64,000 nucleotides of DNA. Origin: Trichostrongylus colubriformis (taxonomy: Eukaryota > Nematoda > Chromadorea > Rhabditida > Trichostrongylidae). The stretch covers positions 50,858,873 to 50,922,872 of the forward strand of contig OZ022257.1 of NCBI GenBank assembly GCA_963978905.1, in the 5' to 3' direction. Shown here piece by piece: positions 42,466 through 55,772 of the stretch. The notes under the pieces are model-generated. The model was given only the letters and a program-made list of their open reading frames with translations. It was not told the origin of the DNA and made no database searches. Within the stretch, counting starts at the first letter, position 1, and the number at the start of each line of letters is the position of its first letter. Position numbers and translations under genes: made by a program.

Positions 42466-43663
42466 ACAAGGGAAGGATGGTAAGTCGAAGTGGCCGTTTG
42501 AAATGGGGTTTATACCAATGATAGGGCTCGGGATGTCATTCACCAATCTGCATTCCATATCTGCTGTCCGTCTCTGGGAGCAGAGTTACAATTTGCGAGG
42601 CACTATGTCATCAGCATGGCCGTTGCAGCTACAAGCAACGGCCTCCGTGGCTTATAGGTAGTGTTCCGCATCTGCAGGTCAGGGGCTATGGGTTTGCTCC
42701 CTGCCGGTGCGGCTTTTTTTGCATTTTGTGTTTCATTGTCAGTAAGTGCTTTTCTTTCACCACTGGACGTTTCCTTGTACTGGTACCTATCGCACCCATC
42801 ATTTACTCTGCCAACTACTAACATTACTCACAAGGGAAAGATACCAAGTCGAAGGAATCCCGTACCACACGAATTAGGCGTTTTTGCGTAAAAAGATTAT
42901 GATATTCGCGCACAGGGGGTCGATTTACCCCTCTGTGCAAATTTTCAGCCAAATCCAGTTTTTGGTCCAACTTCGGAAAATTAGGGGTGGCCAAGGGGTG
43001 AAGTGGTAGTTTTTGAATTTTCTTCTACAAAAAACCCTGCAACCTGAACAAGATAGCCTACACATATCTTTTACACTCGCCCATCGCACTAAATGTACGA
43101 AACAAGCGTCAAATAGGAGCACTTCCTAGGCAAGGGTCAACGACTTCTCCTTTGTTCAATGCGCTGCCACCCAATAGCTAGCCCGTGAATTTTTCCGAAA
43201 TTTGGTCAAATCCTCGAATTGGCTAAAAACTTGTCCATTGGGGTAATTTGACTCCCTGAACACGAAAATCGCCCTGGTTTTCCGCAAGAACGTCTGGCTC
43301 GCGTGCTATGGGCTTTCAAACCTACCATATAATAGTACTGCTTTTCTTCAAACCTTCCATATAATAGTACTGCTTTTTCGAAAAAACCTCCATAACTCCG
43401 CTCAGAAAATCGTTCTGCAAATTTCGAATACAGATTCGAGATCAGCGTCCGAAAATACGTCGGACCATGTGTATCCCATTCTGAACGGCCACTTCGACCT
43501 GGAGTTCTTCCCTTGTGAGGTTCTTCTCTTTCAACGCTTATAACTCTGCTCCCAGAGACGGACAGCAGATATGGAATGCAGATTGGTGAATGGCATCCCG
43601 AGCCCTATCATTGGTATAAACCCCATTTCAAACGGCCACTTCGACTTATCATCCTTCCCTTGT
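42466..43663. mobile_element. Inverted-repeat element with about 126-bp arms and a nested relative
   Basis: Arms 42466-42592 and 43538-43663 are near-identical inverted repeats starting ACAAGGGAAGGAT. Within it, a second pair (CACAAGGGAAAGAT at about 42829 and its complement near 43530) marks a nested copy of the same family. No transposase is recognisable. Related sequence is at 50810-51850 and, in part, at 23290-23530. Confidence 0.7.
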
Positions 43664-43699
43664 CAGTGGTTTCAATATCGTATTAAGGTAAAAACTAGA

Positions 43700-44825
43700 G
43701 AAGACTTGTTTTTTCATATAAGTCGATCAGGTTGAAGTTCCCCGTGTTTTTAGCAACTATGCTCCGGCAAAGGAGCGAAATATTTCATTTGGGTTATGGG
43801 TTACACCTGATGAAGCTACACGCTTGTTTTATGACATCAGTATCGCGCTGACGATAATGAGCCGAACACTACCTTAAAGTAAGCCAAATACGCTTCCCAG
43901 TAAACCGAAACACGATTCTCGTACCGTGATGTGCTCAACACAAGCTTGACCTTGTTGGAGATGTACAGAAAATTTCATTACCCATCCCTTCATAGCCAAA
44001 ACCTTTCCATGTGGCATATAGAAGCGGTACTCTAATTTCCGTAATGGCTGATTGAACAGCGCATTCGATTTCCGCTCAGCGATAGTACCAGATGAAATGC
44101 GTCTACCAAAAAATCAATCTTGAATTGGGATTGCGTAAAAAAATTCGCTTTTGCTTACTTTATCACTACCTCGTCAACCACAAGAACTATCCAAACGATC
44201 TTATACAAACTACGAATTTATTGGTTGTAACGAATGCATTTAACCACCCAAGATGGTGGGTAGAGAAAACATCTCAAGGAAGCTTGTAGCACGGCATAAT
44301 CACCATTAATAGGACAGCTGATGCGGGGTAGCCCAGCGTGATATCTAGTTTTCATTGAGTATCTTTGCAAGAGCTTTGCGATCAACAAATAAAGTAAACA
44401 GAAAAATCAAGTTACTAGAAAGTGAGAGTAAAATGACAGAAGATTGCCGTTTCTATTATAGAATGCGCCACGTGACTCATGTCTCTCTACATGCAATCGC
44501 AGAAGTATTTGAATGCAAACCCAACCCTGTAGTTTTCTTATGTTCGGGACCGTCTTTAGGTATCTTTGCTGCACGGCAATTGCAGATTTGGGAAAGAAGA
44601 CATTTCACTATTCAATTGAGAAGGAATAGTGCTTTCACGGCAAATGCACATTAACATTTATGGGAAATTTTACATTAGAAGTGCTGCGTGCTATGTTGTC
44701 ACGCCAACCTTCAGCATCAGCCATAAGAAACTGCTGATGTTGATGGCTGGAGAGGGATCATGAATATTAAATGGCGGTCCCTTTTTTCTTATCGATTATA
44801 TTGAGCTTTGCCGAATGTGTTAGGG
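43700..44825. other. Intergenic, no gene supported
   Basis: Frames at 44092-44289 and 44355-44654 are open, but neither has splice support or a recognised motif. Confidence 0.45.
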
Positions 44826-45608
44826 AAGCGCTTCAAAGGGATCATCCACGGAAAAATGAGTTTCTCTGTAATCCCTATGTTTATGTTGTATTAGTCTTAT
44901 AAGGGTCGCATGCAGAGTTTTATGCGAAAAAAAGAGAATTCGGTTAGGATACAGCTCCCCAAATACTCGTCCGGGTGGGTGGGGCCCCCGAGTAAAAGCC
45001 CAGTCTCGCAGCGGTTGGAAACGGAGAGTGGGACTGTTTAAAGACACGGGTAGGGGTAAACTTGGCGAATTGGGGGATTACGAAAGTAGAGGTGCTCAGC
45101 AATATAACAGTAGAGAAAGAAATGCATAAAGCGGCGAAAAAACGGAGAAATAGGAGCCCGAAAATCCTCTTCTCTCTCGTCCTCTGCGTCCCTAGCCGTA
45201 GTGGCGGCCCCCCCGGGGCGCATGACCGCATAATGACATGCCGTGCTGCGGGATCGTCAGAAGACCCCAAGCCGCAATTTTTAAGCGATTTTCACCACAT
45301 GTGACCTCTCCTGAAGTAGAAGGTGCGTTTCAAAGAACATCTACTCCCAGATCTCAGTTTTCCCTTACCCCTACTGGTGCTTTGAGCAATTTTCTAGTCC
45401 TACAATGCGTCTCCGACCGCAACGGCCCACGGGGCGGGTATGCTCGGAAACCCGCCCATCCCGGGAAGTTGCGGTGCAGTAACTTATCCGGATTCACATT
45501 TTTTTCGAGTGAAACTTTGCGTGCGGCCCACATTAGGCAAATACAACATAAATATATGTGTAACAGAAAAACTCATTTTTCGTAGACGATTCCTACAATG
45601 AATCGCTC
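44826..45608. mobile_element. Foldback element with long imperfect inverted arms
   Basis: About 150-200 bp at 44826-45020 is the inverse of about 45400-45608 (ATGAGTTTCTCTGT...TATGTTGTATT...GCATGC versus its complement). Partial copies occur at 56395-56590 and 60222-60590. Open frames inside (for example 45238-45585) are repeat-derived. Confidence 0.7.
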
Positions 45609-45888
45609 TGTCTATGTAAAGAACTAGAAAATGAAGACGGAAGTCGTATGGAGACCCCTCTGGGGAAGTGGGTCTATTTTTCGAACGCCACTCTTCACCG
45701 TCTTTTTCGAACGCCATACATCATCAACCAGACGTGAAAATGGGAGCACATGTACAGACGGATCGCTTCATCTATTCCTAGGAATCACTGCCCCACAAGA
45801 TTTAATGCGTAATATGCTCTTGAATAATTGATGAACGTCGGGTGACGTAGGTATGCGAGGGTACATGCAGTGCAAAGCGCCATACATA

Positions 45889-46090
45889 CAGTAGCGTTAA
45901 AAATATTATAAGCGGTTCTGCATTTTAACCATAACTTTGATCGACGTTTACATTTCTCATCAACTTTTTTATGTGTTTCAAAGGCAACTGGTCTCAATTG
46001 GGTAGCGCGCAGGGTGAAAATTGAAAAATTCATGTCTGAATACTTTGAAATTGACCAAACCTTCAACAAAATCCAATTAGCAATAAAAAG
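45889..46090 (+). mobile_element. Truncated Tc1-type MITE
   Basis: It starts CAGTAGCGTTAAAAATAT after TA and continues like 27211 and 53104 (AACCATAACTTTGATC, AAAGGCAACTG), but no right end is found, so only about 200 bp remain. Confidence 0.6.
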
Positions 46091-46099
46091 CTTATAACT

Positions 46100-47010
46100 T
46101 ATGGAGAGAACAAGTGTGCAGAAAAAGACAGGCTAGGACTTTGTTTCATGTCATTTGGAATCATTACAGCACTTTGCAGCACAGAGGCACGAAGTTGGTC
46201 ATTCCCAGAGTTTTCAGTTAAATAATTTTTGCCTTCCAGCCCGTACCCCTCTCTGCTGATATACTTTGCTTCATTGGTACCAATCGCTTTCAAGACACGA
46301 AAAAAATTGAAGGAGTTGAAATTGAAGTGTATATGGCTCGCAAAGCGAATCTTCTGATAGTCCGTAACTTAATAAAATTTGCAGATAAATACCAAATGGT
46401 CTTCTCAATTTCCAGCATTGATCTAAAAGAGATGCAAATTCAAATGTCTTTGTTACATCAGTGATGAAGATAGCGGGATATCAAACCACAATGTAGGGGT
46501 TATTTATAGAGAGGCAAACCTAGAGGTCGCATATCGCCTCTTTTAGCTAGCCTTTTTTCCTGCAGGCGCTTCAGTGCGGTCGCAAAAGATTTTTTGATAC
46601 TGAAAATTTTTAAAAATGGAATAATACCATCATTGCATAACATTCAAACTCTTCTGCAAAATGGGACACAAATTGTATATTTGGCACATCCCAGAAAGGC
46701 TAAGCGAAGTTGGCGTTTATATTCTGTTGTCACATATGAATGACTTTGCGGTGTTGGAAGGGATTTGATTGCATGGCGCATCCGATGGGCCTCAGAATTC
46801 AGCTTCGTTTATTCACAGTTGTATTACAATATTCGGGAAAAAAAACGGCAGAACAAAGTTTTAATTGAGAATGCAAGTCACAAACTAGTGGGTCGACGCC
46901 AAATTTTTCCTAATACGGTGAAATGAGGCAAGCGAGTGGAAGGAGTGGCATTGCAGGAGTAATGAAGTTGAGTCGAATTCTAATGAGATCGCGAGTCGGA
47001 TAGCGGGTAA
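46100..47010. other. Intergenic, no gene seen
   Basis: Only short frames without support. Confidence 0.45.
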
Positions 47011-47029
47011 ATTCGAATTTCTGATGTTT

Positions 47030-47175
47030 ATGTTGGGTCTAAATTTCGGAGGGCGTAAATAACTAACGCAACACCGAACATCAAAATAACACGCCAGCTG
47101 AGGAAGCGACGAGGACGAGCTAAGCGGAAGGGCAACTGGAAGAGGGATTTCCTGGAAGTTCGTAGTAAAGCACGT
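47030..47175 (-). CDS. Candidate C-terminal exon with a membrane segment
   Basis: On the minus strand, after an AACTTCCAG acceptor-like site near 47155, the frame reads a basic stretch (FRLARPRRFLSW) and a hydrophobic segment (VILMFGVALVIYAL), then ends at TAA. Codons mostly end in C or T, as in expressed nematode genes. Upstream exons were not found. Confidence 0.28.
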
Positions 47176-47469
47176 AATCTATTACGTATAAACATCGTTG
47201 CATGCAGTGTCAAACCCCAGAGAATGTTAAAGGAGAGGGGCTGTACTATGGGCTGGTTAAAGCCAGGAGGTCGTATTTGGTGATTACTGGTCGAGTGGTC
47301 CTCAGCAAGTCACTAGCAAGTCACTAACTCAAATTAAGGTGACAACACAAATTATTTAGTTGATCGACGTCTTTACCATTGGCTCTTTTGATATATCGAT
47401 ACTTAACATAATAGGATAAACATTACAAGGAGTAATCAATCCCCTCCGAGGGATTCTACTGCTACCCAG

Positions 47470-47600
47470 AATCGTGGTGGCAGGAGAATGTGACAAGGCT
47501 TAACTTTTATCCGCCCAGATGACTTCGGTACCGATTCAACTGCGCCGGAGGGAGGAAAGGCCTAACTGGCTCAAACGAACATTGATGCATGATCCGATCC
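47470..47600 (+). repeat. Dispersed repeat copy
   Basis: AGAATCGTGGTGGCAGG, TTTTATCCGCCCAGATGA and CGGTACCGATT match the family at 37590 and 62878. The plus frame 47519-47812 starts inside it and is not called. Confidence 0.55.
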
Positions 47601-48453
47601 ATCAATATCGGTTTGAGAATATCGTATTTTCCGGTGCTCAAAAATCTTCTAAACGGCGACCCTGCCTTTTCTCAATCCTGGTTGCATCCCAAGGGTTCTT
47701 CTATGGGCTCACATTTAGCACTATCGTAAGCAGGCACTTCAATCCACTTCTTTGCCTCCCTTGTCAGATACTGTTAAGCCATGATGGCAGTGCTGTACTC
47801 GAAGCAATCTAGAAAAGCGTCCGAAGACAGATATCGAGTGAGGAACAGGATGGAACGTGCAATTGAGTGGTGGTATTCCTTCCATAACACAATAAATAAC
47901 AGCGCTGCCTACCACTAATAAAATTACTCAACGAAATGGCATCAACCGAAAAGCTAGCTAGCAGCTGCGTTCTGATGCAGAACAAAATTGGTTTTCAACA
48001 ATGTTTGGAGGTTTGAATCCGACGGGATGTCCTTTGGGGTCTTTTATAGTATCAACGCTTTTCAAATACCTGTTTTCCCTTATCTGTAGCTATTAGACAT
48101 GAATAACTTAATTAAGGTATTTGATACTCATTGAAAAATTTCATCCGATAATTCGGTATTGCATGTAGCGTTGACAAAAAAACGTTTATTTAAATACTGA
48201 TTTTTGATATTTTCGAATGTTGATAACCGCTTATTTTCGCCGCAGCCCGCGGCGATGCGAAAGTTGCAAAAGTAACAGTTTACTGGAACCTTTTATCTGA
48301 AGGTCTCTTGAGCGCCACGCCCACTTGAGTATGCAGAAGCTACGCCCCTTTTACCTCGATATTTATAGTGACTTCAAAGTGTTCAAAACCTATTCAAGAG
48401 AACATATGTGTCTTCAATCACATTTCCTTTGTTTCTGACACTATAACATCCTC

Positions 48454-49151
48454 GCAAAGGTGCTACATAGGGCACTATTATATTTCGGAAATAGGCAATA
48501 CTGTTATCATGTAAGTAAATCTGGTGGTTTCATCGTGAAGTTCGCCTTTTTCAACTATACCCCATCATTCAATTTGCCGCACGGCGCTTTTTGTTTATTT
48601 TATGTTCATCTGAAAATTTTCGTTTTTTGAGGAAATGAAAATGACAAAAAATTTCAGAAATTTGGCAATGAAGCGCCATCAAGGACTTCAGTGTATCGTT
48701 GATTTAGGGGATTCAATGTGGGCGTATTCCGCCGTCCGACGAGATTCGTGAAGGATGTTCAAAATTGGCAGTTGTTTCAGAAAACATCGATGCTGTGTGC
48801 AATATGATTATGCAAGATCGCCATCTCACCCATCCTAAGATTGAGGCATCCCTAATCATTATTTCCACCAACAAACATCAATTTTACATGAACACATGGA
48901 TTTGCAAAAAATATTTTCCCGTTGCAACCCACACAATTTGATAAACTCACCAAAAAAGGCTTGTATCGACAAAATTTTCAGATGAATATAAAATAAACAA
49001 ATAACGCCGTGCGGCAAATTGAATGACGGAGTATATAATTTAAAAAAGGTGAACTTTACGATGGAATCATCAATTTACTCCCATGATCACAGTATTGCCT
49101 TTTCCCGAAATATAAGTAGTGCCCCTCGTACTCGAAGGTGTCACCTTTGAA
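48454..49151. mobile_element. Foldback/MITE with about 170-bp inverted arms
   Basis: Left arm 48454-48630 and right arm about 48970-49151 are inverted copies (CAAAGGTG...GGGCACTA...ATATTTCGG...GGCAATACTGT, and GCCGCACGGCG near the inner ends). No coding sequence is recognised. Confidence 0.7.
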
Positions 49152-49726
49152 AGTCTACCTGCAGACGCGGAGATGCACTTGTGGGTGAGTTGTAGCAAGC
49201 AACGCAGTGTTTAGCCTGCTGAATCCGGATTATACTTCTCGGATTTAGCGGGTCTCATACCTCCTTGCTCAATAGACCCTCCAGAAACAGAAACAATGAC
49301 ATCAGTTGCCCACCGCAATATCTTAAGGTCGTAATAGTGCGTGCAAAAGTGAGACGCCGCAAAATCTCAGAATTACTCAGAATCGCGAAATCTGACCGCG
49401 GCCTTAAATTTATATACACATCGCATGCTTCACAGAGAAGAATAAGGGTCAAGGTTGGGGTGGAGGGGGGAGGGCGGGGTGGAGAAAGATATGAAAAGCC
49501 CTTTATGACAGGGTTCGAGGACGAGCAGGGCATTCCGAGATTCAAAAATGTTATTGCCCAGCTTTGGGTGAAGTGGAACGCACTGCATGAAGTGGAATGG
49601 AGTGGTGCTTGCTTCATCTAGTTATAATCAATATATAGAAATTGTCGTAATTTTCACATTGTTTACTACATTTTTTGTATCCTATTTGCTATTTCTTTGT
49701 TTATTCATGTAGCGGTACGAGCTTAC

Positions 49727-49890
49727 CTAGAGCTACTGCAAGCATACTCGTCCACATGAGGTAGTCCACGATAACGGGGACTGTGACGTCGAGGAGTACC
49801 AGGAAGTGATCGACGATGTGTTCGTGTTGCCGGCATCTGTGCATTCGGTTGATGGCTTCTCCTGGAAAGCTCAAGATGAAATCATGATTC
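49727..49890 (-). CDS. Candidate exon with a hydrophobic end, unknown
   Basis: The minus strand is open for about 54 codons between a T-rich acceptor-like site (TTTTTTGAG, about 49891) and a CTAG|GTAAGC donor. It reads FILSFPGEAINRMHRC and later a membrane-like VTVPVIVDYLMW. Codons often end in C. The plus strand is also open here with an acidic frame, so the strand is not certain. No partner exon. Confidence 0.28.
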
Positions 49891-50809
49891 TCAAAAAACA
49901 GAATACCATGAGGTTTTCTATCCTTTTCATGTCCCCCCTTGCTTGAATACCCTGAAAAGGAAGAAAGAGAACTAAAGGAGTCCCTTAACGTGTAACTACG
50001 ATCTTAGTGACGCTTTCGGATTAACCGAAAAAGATTCCATGGCAAAACGCCCAGATCTTAGAAAGGAGAGGAGTCAGTGCTTGCAGTTTGACTTTTTATA
50101 AGCACTTATGAGGTCCTCAGGTTAGGAAAGTGTGGCGTGTAGAGAATCGGAAGATTTGGGGAGGTTCTTTCGGATCAGTAGCTGCGAGAAGAATTGCATG
50201 ACTGTGCTTATTATTAGAGCTAAGGCGAGGGTACAAAAAACAGTAGGTACTATTTAGATCGTATACCCAAAAGAGAAAACATGAAGTTGTACGCTAGTAC
50301 AATGATGGGAGAGGTGGCATCTTACAGAATGATGAGCATCTGGACGTATTTGAAATGACAATTTGCCATGCGAAGATATACTAGTTTTGAAAAGGCCTTA
50401 ATGGAGCTCAGGCTAAGATACATAGCACCGAGCGCCGAGAACAGTGAATGGTGAGCACCCCCCCCCCCTAGTCGTTGCGAAGGCACCGATAAAGGAAGGC
50501 AACTCACATCAGTCTAGTTATCATGGCAGAAGGTAAGAAGCCAAGCAGGACTAGCAGGTGGGGCGTTCTAATGGGTGTGAATAAGTGGTCTCATTTCCGA
50601 GGTGATTTCCCATTTATCTGACTACTGTGCGGGATGTGCGCTTGTCGCTCTGCATGTGGTCTCAATTTCCCCATTGAATAGCCACCATATGCTCAGGAAC
50701 CGATGTTGGAGGTGACTAGATCACCCAACTTCGAAAAACTTTCAAAACCAGTGTTCATGTGCGACTTCTGTTGGATCTTGGCAGAGTTTCTCACATATGG
50801 TTGTTCGAA

Positions 50810-51850
50810 TGATAACAAAGAAAGGATGCGGGTCGGAGCGGCCATTTGCAATTGGACACTTATCACTCGACGCGCTTTTGGACACTGATTTCAAATCTGC
50901 TTCCAGAATCTGCCATACACGCGATTCTCAGAATAGAGCTATGGAGGTTTTTCAGAATTAATAATGCTTATATATGGTAAGACCGGAGGCCTGTAGCGCG
51001 TGAGGGGGGCGCTTTCGAGCAAAAAACAGTGTGTTCAGAGAATCGAATTACCCCGTAGGACAGATTTTTAGCCAATTCGAGAAATTGGCAAAAGTTCGGA
51101 AAAAATTATGCGCTATTGGGTGGCAACATACTGAACACAGGGGATATCGTGACTTTGACGAATAATTGTTTTATTTGACGCTCGCGATGTATAACTATGT
51201 AAATTTAGGGTGAAGAACACCTGTTATGGGCATGTCTAGGTTATGTTGTCATGGTTGCAAGCTTTTTGTGGCCCCCATGGCTACCCTATTTTCCGAAGTG
51301 GGGCCAAAAAACTCGATTCGACTAAAAATTTGCATCGAGGGGTAATTCGATCCCCCACGAACACCATACTTATATTACGCAACAACTCCTAGTTCTACCG
51401 CTATGAGAGTCTGCTTATATAAAGAATCTGAATCACGGAAATTTCTGCGATCTCGAATACAGGGATAGTGTGGTACGCGAACAATGGATATAGCAGTTAT
51501 TGTACACTACTTACTTTCGGGGATGTTAAGCAGGCACAAGCCTCATGAAAAGCAAAAAAGGTGCCACATGGAGATCCTATCCGTGGCCCCACTCAACGCG
51601 AATCGCCAGTAATATCCTATGCAATGCTACTGCTCACTTGCTTGACTTCCCCTGCCTTTAAGTACGACGTGGGCGGGGATCACGCTCACTTATGTGAAAT
51701 CGGTGGAAAAAAACCTCCTCAACTCCATTCAGAGAATCGTTTGGCAGATTTTGAAATCTTATTTGAGATCAGCGTTGGAAAATGCGCAAAATGGCTGTTG
51801 TGTCATCGCAAAAGGCCACTTCCACCTCGTATCCTTCCCTTGATAGCTTC
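50810..51850. mobile_element. Divergent copy of the 42.5-kb inverted-repeat element
   Basis: Shares inner strings with 42466-43663 in inverse orientation (GCGCTATTGGGTGGCAAC against GTTGCCACCCAATAG-like, AGCCAATTCGAGAA). Its ends are related inverted repeats (AAAGGATGCGGGTCGGAGCGG and CCACCTCGTATCCTTCCCTT). No coding sequence is called. Confidence 0.5.
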
Positions 51851-52378
51851 GAACCAAGATTAGTATCAACTTTATTCTCGAATGACATTACGGCATCGTG
51901 GCGCCTTTTTCACTCTTAGGACCTTTTCACGTTTGCTTACCTTCTTACCGAAAAAGCTGCTGCTGCTGATGGTGAGAGAAAGTTGTCAGAAGGACAAGCT
52001 TTTTGTGTGAACGCCACAGGAAGAGAAATACGTCGGGACGTCATATTTGGATGAAGGTCTTTTTCTGGAATCAATTTTTCAATTTTGTTCACTAAATACC
52101 AGTTATCGATCGCCGATACGAGAAAAGCGATTTAAACGGCAGCAAGGTTGCTGCTATACTGAGCGATAACCGACTGCGCACCTATCACGACGGTCGGTAT
52201 GATACTTTGGGCGTTGAAGAAGAACGAATATATCACAACGAAGGAAATAATCATAAAATGTACAAAATGTGCATAATATAACATAAAAGGTCTTTCATTT
52301 CAGCTCTGCCGCAAAACTTCCAGTAATGTACTGCGTATTGATGCAACGTGTCACAGATTGCTATAATCGATATCGTAA

Positions 52379-52990
52379 GGCCGCGTTCATACTCAACGAC
52401 CCCAGAGGTGACCGTTCACCGACAGAGAGGCAAAATAGCACGAGGATATATAGAGACGAAGCAAGCAAAGAGGCACGGGGACATAGGCGGAGACGCAAAG
52501 ACACGAGGCCACGCCCTGCCGGGGTGTGTGGCAAGTGTTTCAGTAATTAGTATCGGGTCAGGTCACCCATGATTGGGTTTGTCTTGCAAGACGTCTGATT
52601 CGCCACTGATTTCAGAATTTTAGTAGTTGTTCTACCTATGTCGAAGATGAGACCAAGAAAGAAGGCTGATATGAAGTTGAAGTTAAATATGTAATTAAAT
52701 CGGATGTTTATTATATAAACACTTGAGTCGTTACATTTTCCACTGAATGCACATTCTATCTGAAAGCAAATAGAATCTACATATAATCGAAGTAGAAGCA
52801 GTCTCATGAAATTGTCAATTTCGTCGTTGCTATAGTGAATCGCCCTCCACGTAGCACTGGTGACCTGATCCCTCAGAACACCGGTGGGAACGCTTGAATG
52901 TCATCCCGCCCTGCCGCCTGCACCGCAGAGTATGAACGTGGTGTGCACTGGTGAAAACAAATATGTTCGTAAGGCTGCACTCATACCCAT
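52379..52990. mobile_element. PIF-like MITE fragments
   Basis: TAA then GGCCGCGTTCATACTC at 52379 matches the tips of the 75-bp and 108-bp elements. GAGTATGAACGTGG near 52929 and TAAGGCTGCACTCATAC near 52965 are further degenerate tips. Exact ends are unclear. Confidence 0.4.
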
Positions 52991-53103
52991 CTGAATGAGA
53001 TTTCCCGCGGATCGGCGTGCTAAAGTATCAAATTATCCTCGATTTGTGAATTTCGCCGTTTGTTCATTTATTTTTTTATCTGATTTATTATATGCCACAT
53101 ATA

Positions 53104-53599
53104 CAGTAGCGGTCAAAAATATATGCGGTTTGGGATTTTGACCATAACTTTGTTCGATGTTTGCATATCTCGCTCAATTTTTTTGTGTTTTGAAGGCAAC
53201 TGTTACTCAATGAAATAAAGTATCTCAGCCGAGTAGGATGCAGTGTGAAGGTTGAAAAAATTATTTAACTGAAATCACTGAAAATGGTCAACTCCGTGCC
53301 TCAGTGCTGTTAAGATTTGAAATAGCGTGCAACAAAGTCCCAGCCTCATTCCGTATTATTTTCTGCCCACCTGCCCGTTTCGATGAGTTATAAGCTTTTT
53401 ATGGCCAATTGAATTTTTGGAGAGTTTGGCTATTTTTGAAGTTTTTAGTTGAATAAATTTTCCAATCTCAACACTACACCCTACTTTGCTTCATGAGTAC
53501 TAGTTGCCTTCAAAAAACAAAAAAAATGAATAAGAAATGTAAACTTCGACCAAAGTTATGGTTAGAATCCAAAACCGCATATATTTTTGACCGCTACTG
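53104..53599. mobile_element. Tc1-type MITE with long inverted repeats
   Basis: CAGTAGCGGTCAAAAATATA...GACCGCTACTG with flanking TA (53102-53103, 53600-53601). Same family and plan as 27211-27716. Confidence 0.85.
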
Positions 53600-53604
53600 T
53601 ATCT

Positions 53605-54765
53605 ATATGCATTATGACAAATAATGGATCGCGGATACGGAGATACTCTTACTCAAACGACCTATACGTATCTTGTCCTTAACGTGAAATCTTCAAAAAT
53701 CCTAAACTATGGACATTCGGATATTCTCATTCTCTCGATCGATACGGATCCTTTTCTCGACGCAAAATCCGATGACGCCATTTAGTTGGGTTCAAACGCA
53801 GTTTGAGAGACAATTCTTTAGGCTCTGGGGACTTTATCTGAATTTTACACTTTTCGGTTTCAGAAATGTAAGAATGAAAATGAGTTGCTCGAATTTCCGA
53901 TTGATCTAATCGCTTTAACTGACACGGCAAAAAACCGATGAGCGCTTGCAAAGGATATCTGAAAGTACCGACCTTCCCCACACGAATGTGGTTGACTAGC
54001 TCAGGTAGCTTTGATCCAAAAACCCGAAAAAAAGATGCCACGCGACACCCATTTTTCGGGTTTTTCTGTGCGGGATGAAGTCTTCATTCGTTCGACATAT
54101 CCATAAGATCTGGCGCTAACTAAGCCCCGCTTTCCAGAGCATCTGGACAGCTCCTTAGATAGCAGGGTGTTTAGGAACAATAGTGATCTGGAGTCGACTT
54201 TTTTTTCGATTTAGCGCTATATAAGTCATCAGCCCTTCATCGAAATGAGATATGCAAATATTCGTGATATCGCCAAAAATATAGAGTTCGGATAGTGCTC
54301 ATTACGTGAGTAGAGATGCAGTTTGAGCCCGTAGAACCCAATAATAGTAGGGAGCGAGTTTCAGCGTTTTTTCCTAGCTGCAGAGTTGTTTTCTGGAAAT
54401 CGGTGGTGAGTCTCATGGATCTGTGACGAAGAATTTGTATAAATAAAATTTATTGTTATAGGAGTTTCACCACACGGAGTGTGGAGGTCGCTGTATGGAT
54501 TCCGTAGAATACTAGACAGCGAAATGAAATTTACCGACGAAAATAGCGCTAAATACCAAATATAGGCTCTTGGATTCCTTTTTCAATGAGCATGTCATGC
54601 TCTAGCTAAGGCTATCATTAGCTCATAAGTATGGCATAATTTCCAATAAGCGTGGCCACGAGAACCAAAAAAACTGGTAAAAAACTAACACTATGCTGCA
54701 TAATAACATAATAATAGAACTGCTTCATACTCTTCGTGTCGGAGCGCGACTGACTGTCTCTACTA
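53605..54765. other. Intergenic, overlapping open frames not called
   Basis: 53709-53909 (plus) and 53727-54041 (minus) are open across each other. No splice support or recognised motif lets me pick one. Confidence 0.4.
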
Positions 54766-54767
54766 CT

Positions 54768-55125
54768 TGTATATATAGTCCATTTCGGAGCGCTTGATAG
54801 GGCGTGGTCTAAAGACTTGGGTGAGAGCGTATCAAACTCTCTCACCCCGCCACACACTCTCACTCTCGCCACTCAGGCCACGCCCTACATAAAGCTGTGA
54901 GCTTTATGCCTTTATGTATTCATTCTGTACGGCCGACTGTACAGAATGAATACATTATATATTAACTACAATCCTTGAAAGTAATTTAAAAGAAGAAAAA
55001 AACCGACAAAGGTCTAGAATGCTGCGGGTTGTTAGTTGATAGGATTACATCACGAATGATTATTCTCATCTTTCAATGCGGCTTTTGTTTTTCTCAGTCC
55101 AAAACACGTTTCTATCTTCTTTTCG
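54768..55125. repeat. Left member of an inverted repeat pair
   Basis: Much of this stretch is the inverse of about 59870-60185 (shared TAGGGCGTGG, TAATATATAATGTATTC and GCTGCGGGTTGTTAGTTGATAG strings). Inside it, 54798-54887 is a small MITE with TAGGGCGTGG tips (paired with 60068-60176). Confidence 0.65.
54915..54954. repeat. Perfect 16-bp inverted repeat with 8-nt loop
   Basis: TGTATTCATTCTGTAC at 54915-54930 is exactly complementary to 54939-54954. Only one arm is present in the related copy near 60030, so the second arm was gained locally. Confidence 0.8.
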
Positions 55126-55772
55126 AGGATTCCCAAAACCTTGTCATCTGTCCGCAAGCGCGCACAATTTATATCGAAAACTTTCTTTTTGATGCATTCT
55201 TTTATGGTAAACTTGAAACAGGATTAAGTATGCATGCAGAATGGGTCACATTTACATTAACCACAATTCTTGAAAGTGATCCAATAAAAGAAAAAACACC
55301 TACACCTACAAAAGTGTAAAATTCTGTTGATTTCTAGCTGATAACATTAATATCATCAAAAAGTAATGATAGCGGTAAAGCGATTGTATAAGTAAGGCAC
55401 AATGCAGTCTCAGAAAAGCACGTAACTATCAACTTAAAACAATATACAACTATTGAAAAACCCCGTTTCCGATGAGCCGATGAAGAGCTGCCTTTTGGGG
55501 CATTGGCCACAGACCGATCTTCCCGGTTGAATCCCTCTATACCGCCATCAACCGATCCGAGTTGGATTCGCACACCATAACGGCATCGCAGTGAGCAACG
55601 CTTCATAAAGCCAATTTCAGACAACTGCTCCCACCCCCGTGTAAGCCACGCCCTTACGGAACTGTGCAAATTGTGAGACAGAGGGTGAAATACTCTTTGG
55701 AGTGACGGAACCGTCTGAGGTTGTCAAGGCATTTACGTACTTACTTAGTTTATCTCTTGAAGCTTTTGACTG

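Noticed and set aside
45238..45585. 115-codon plus frame
   Set aside because: It reads through the arm of the foldback element 44826-45608.
49255..49621. Open frames of about 120 codons on both strands
   Set aside because: They overlap fully in opposite senses with no splice sites or recognisable motif; one or both must be chance.
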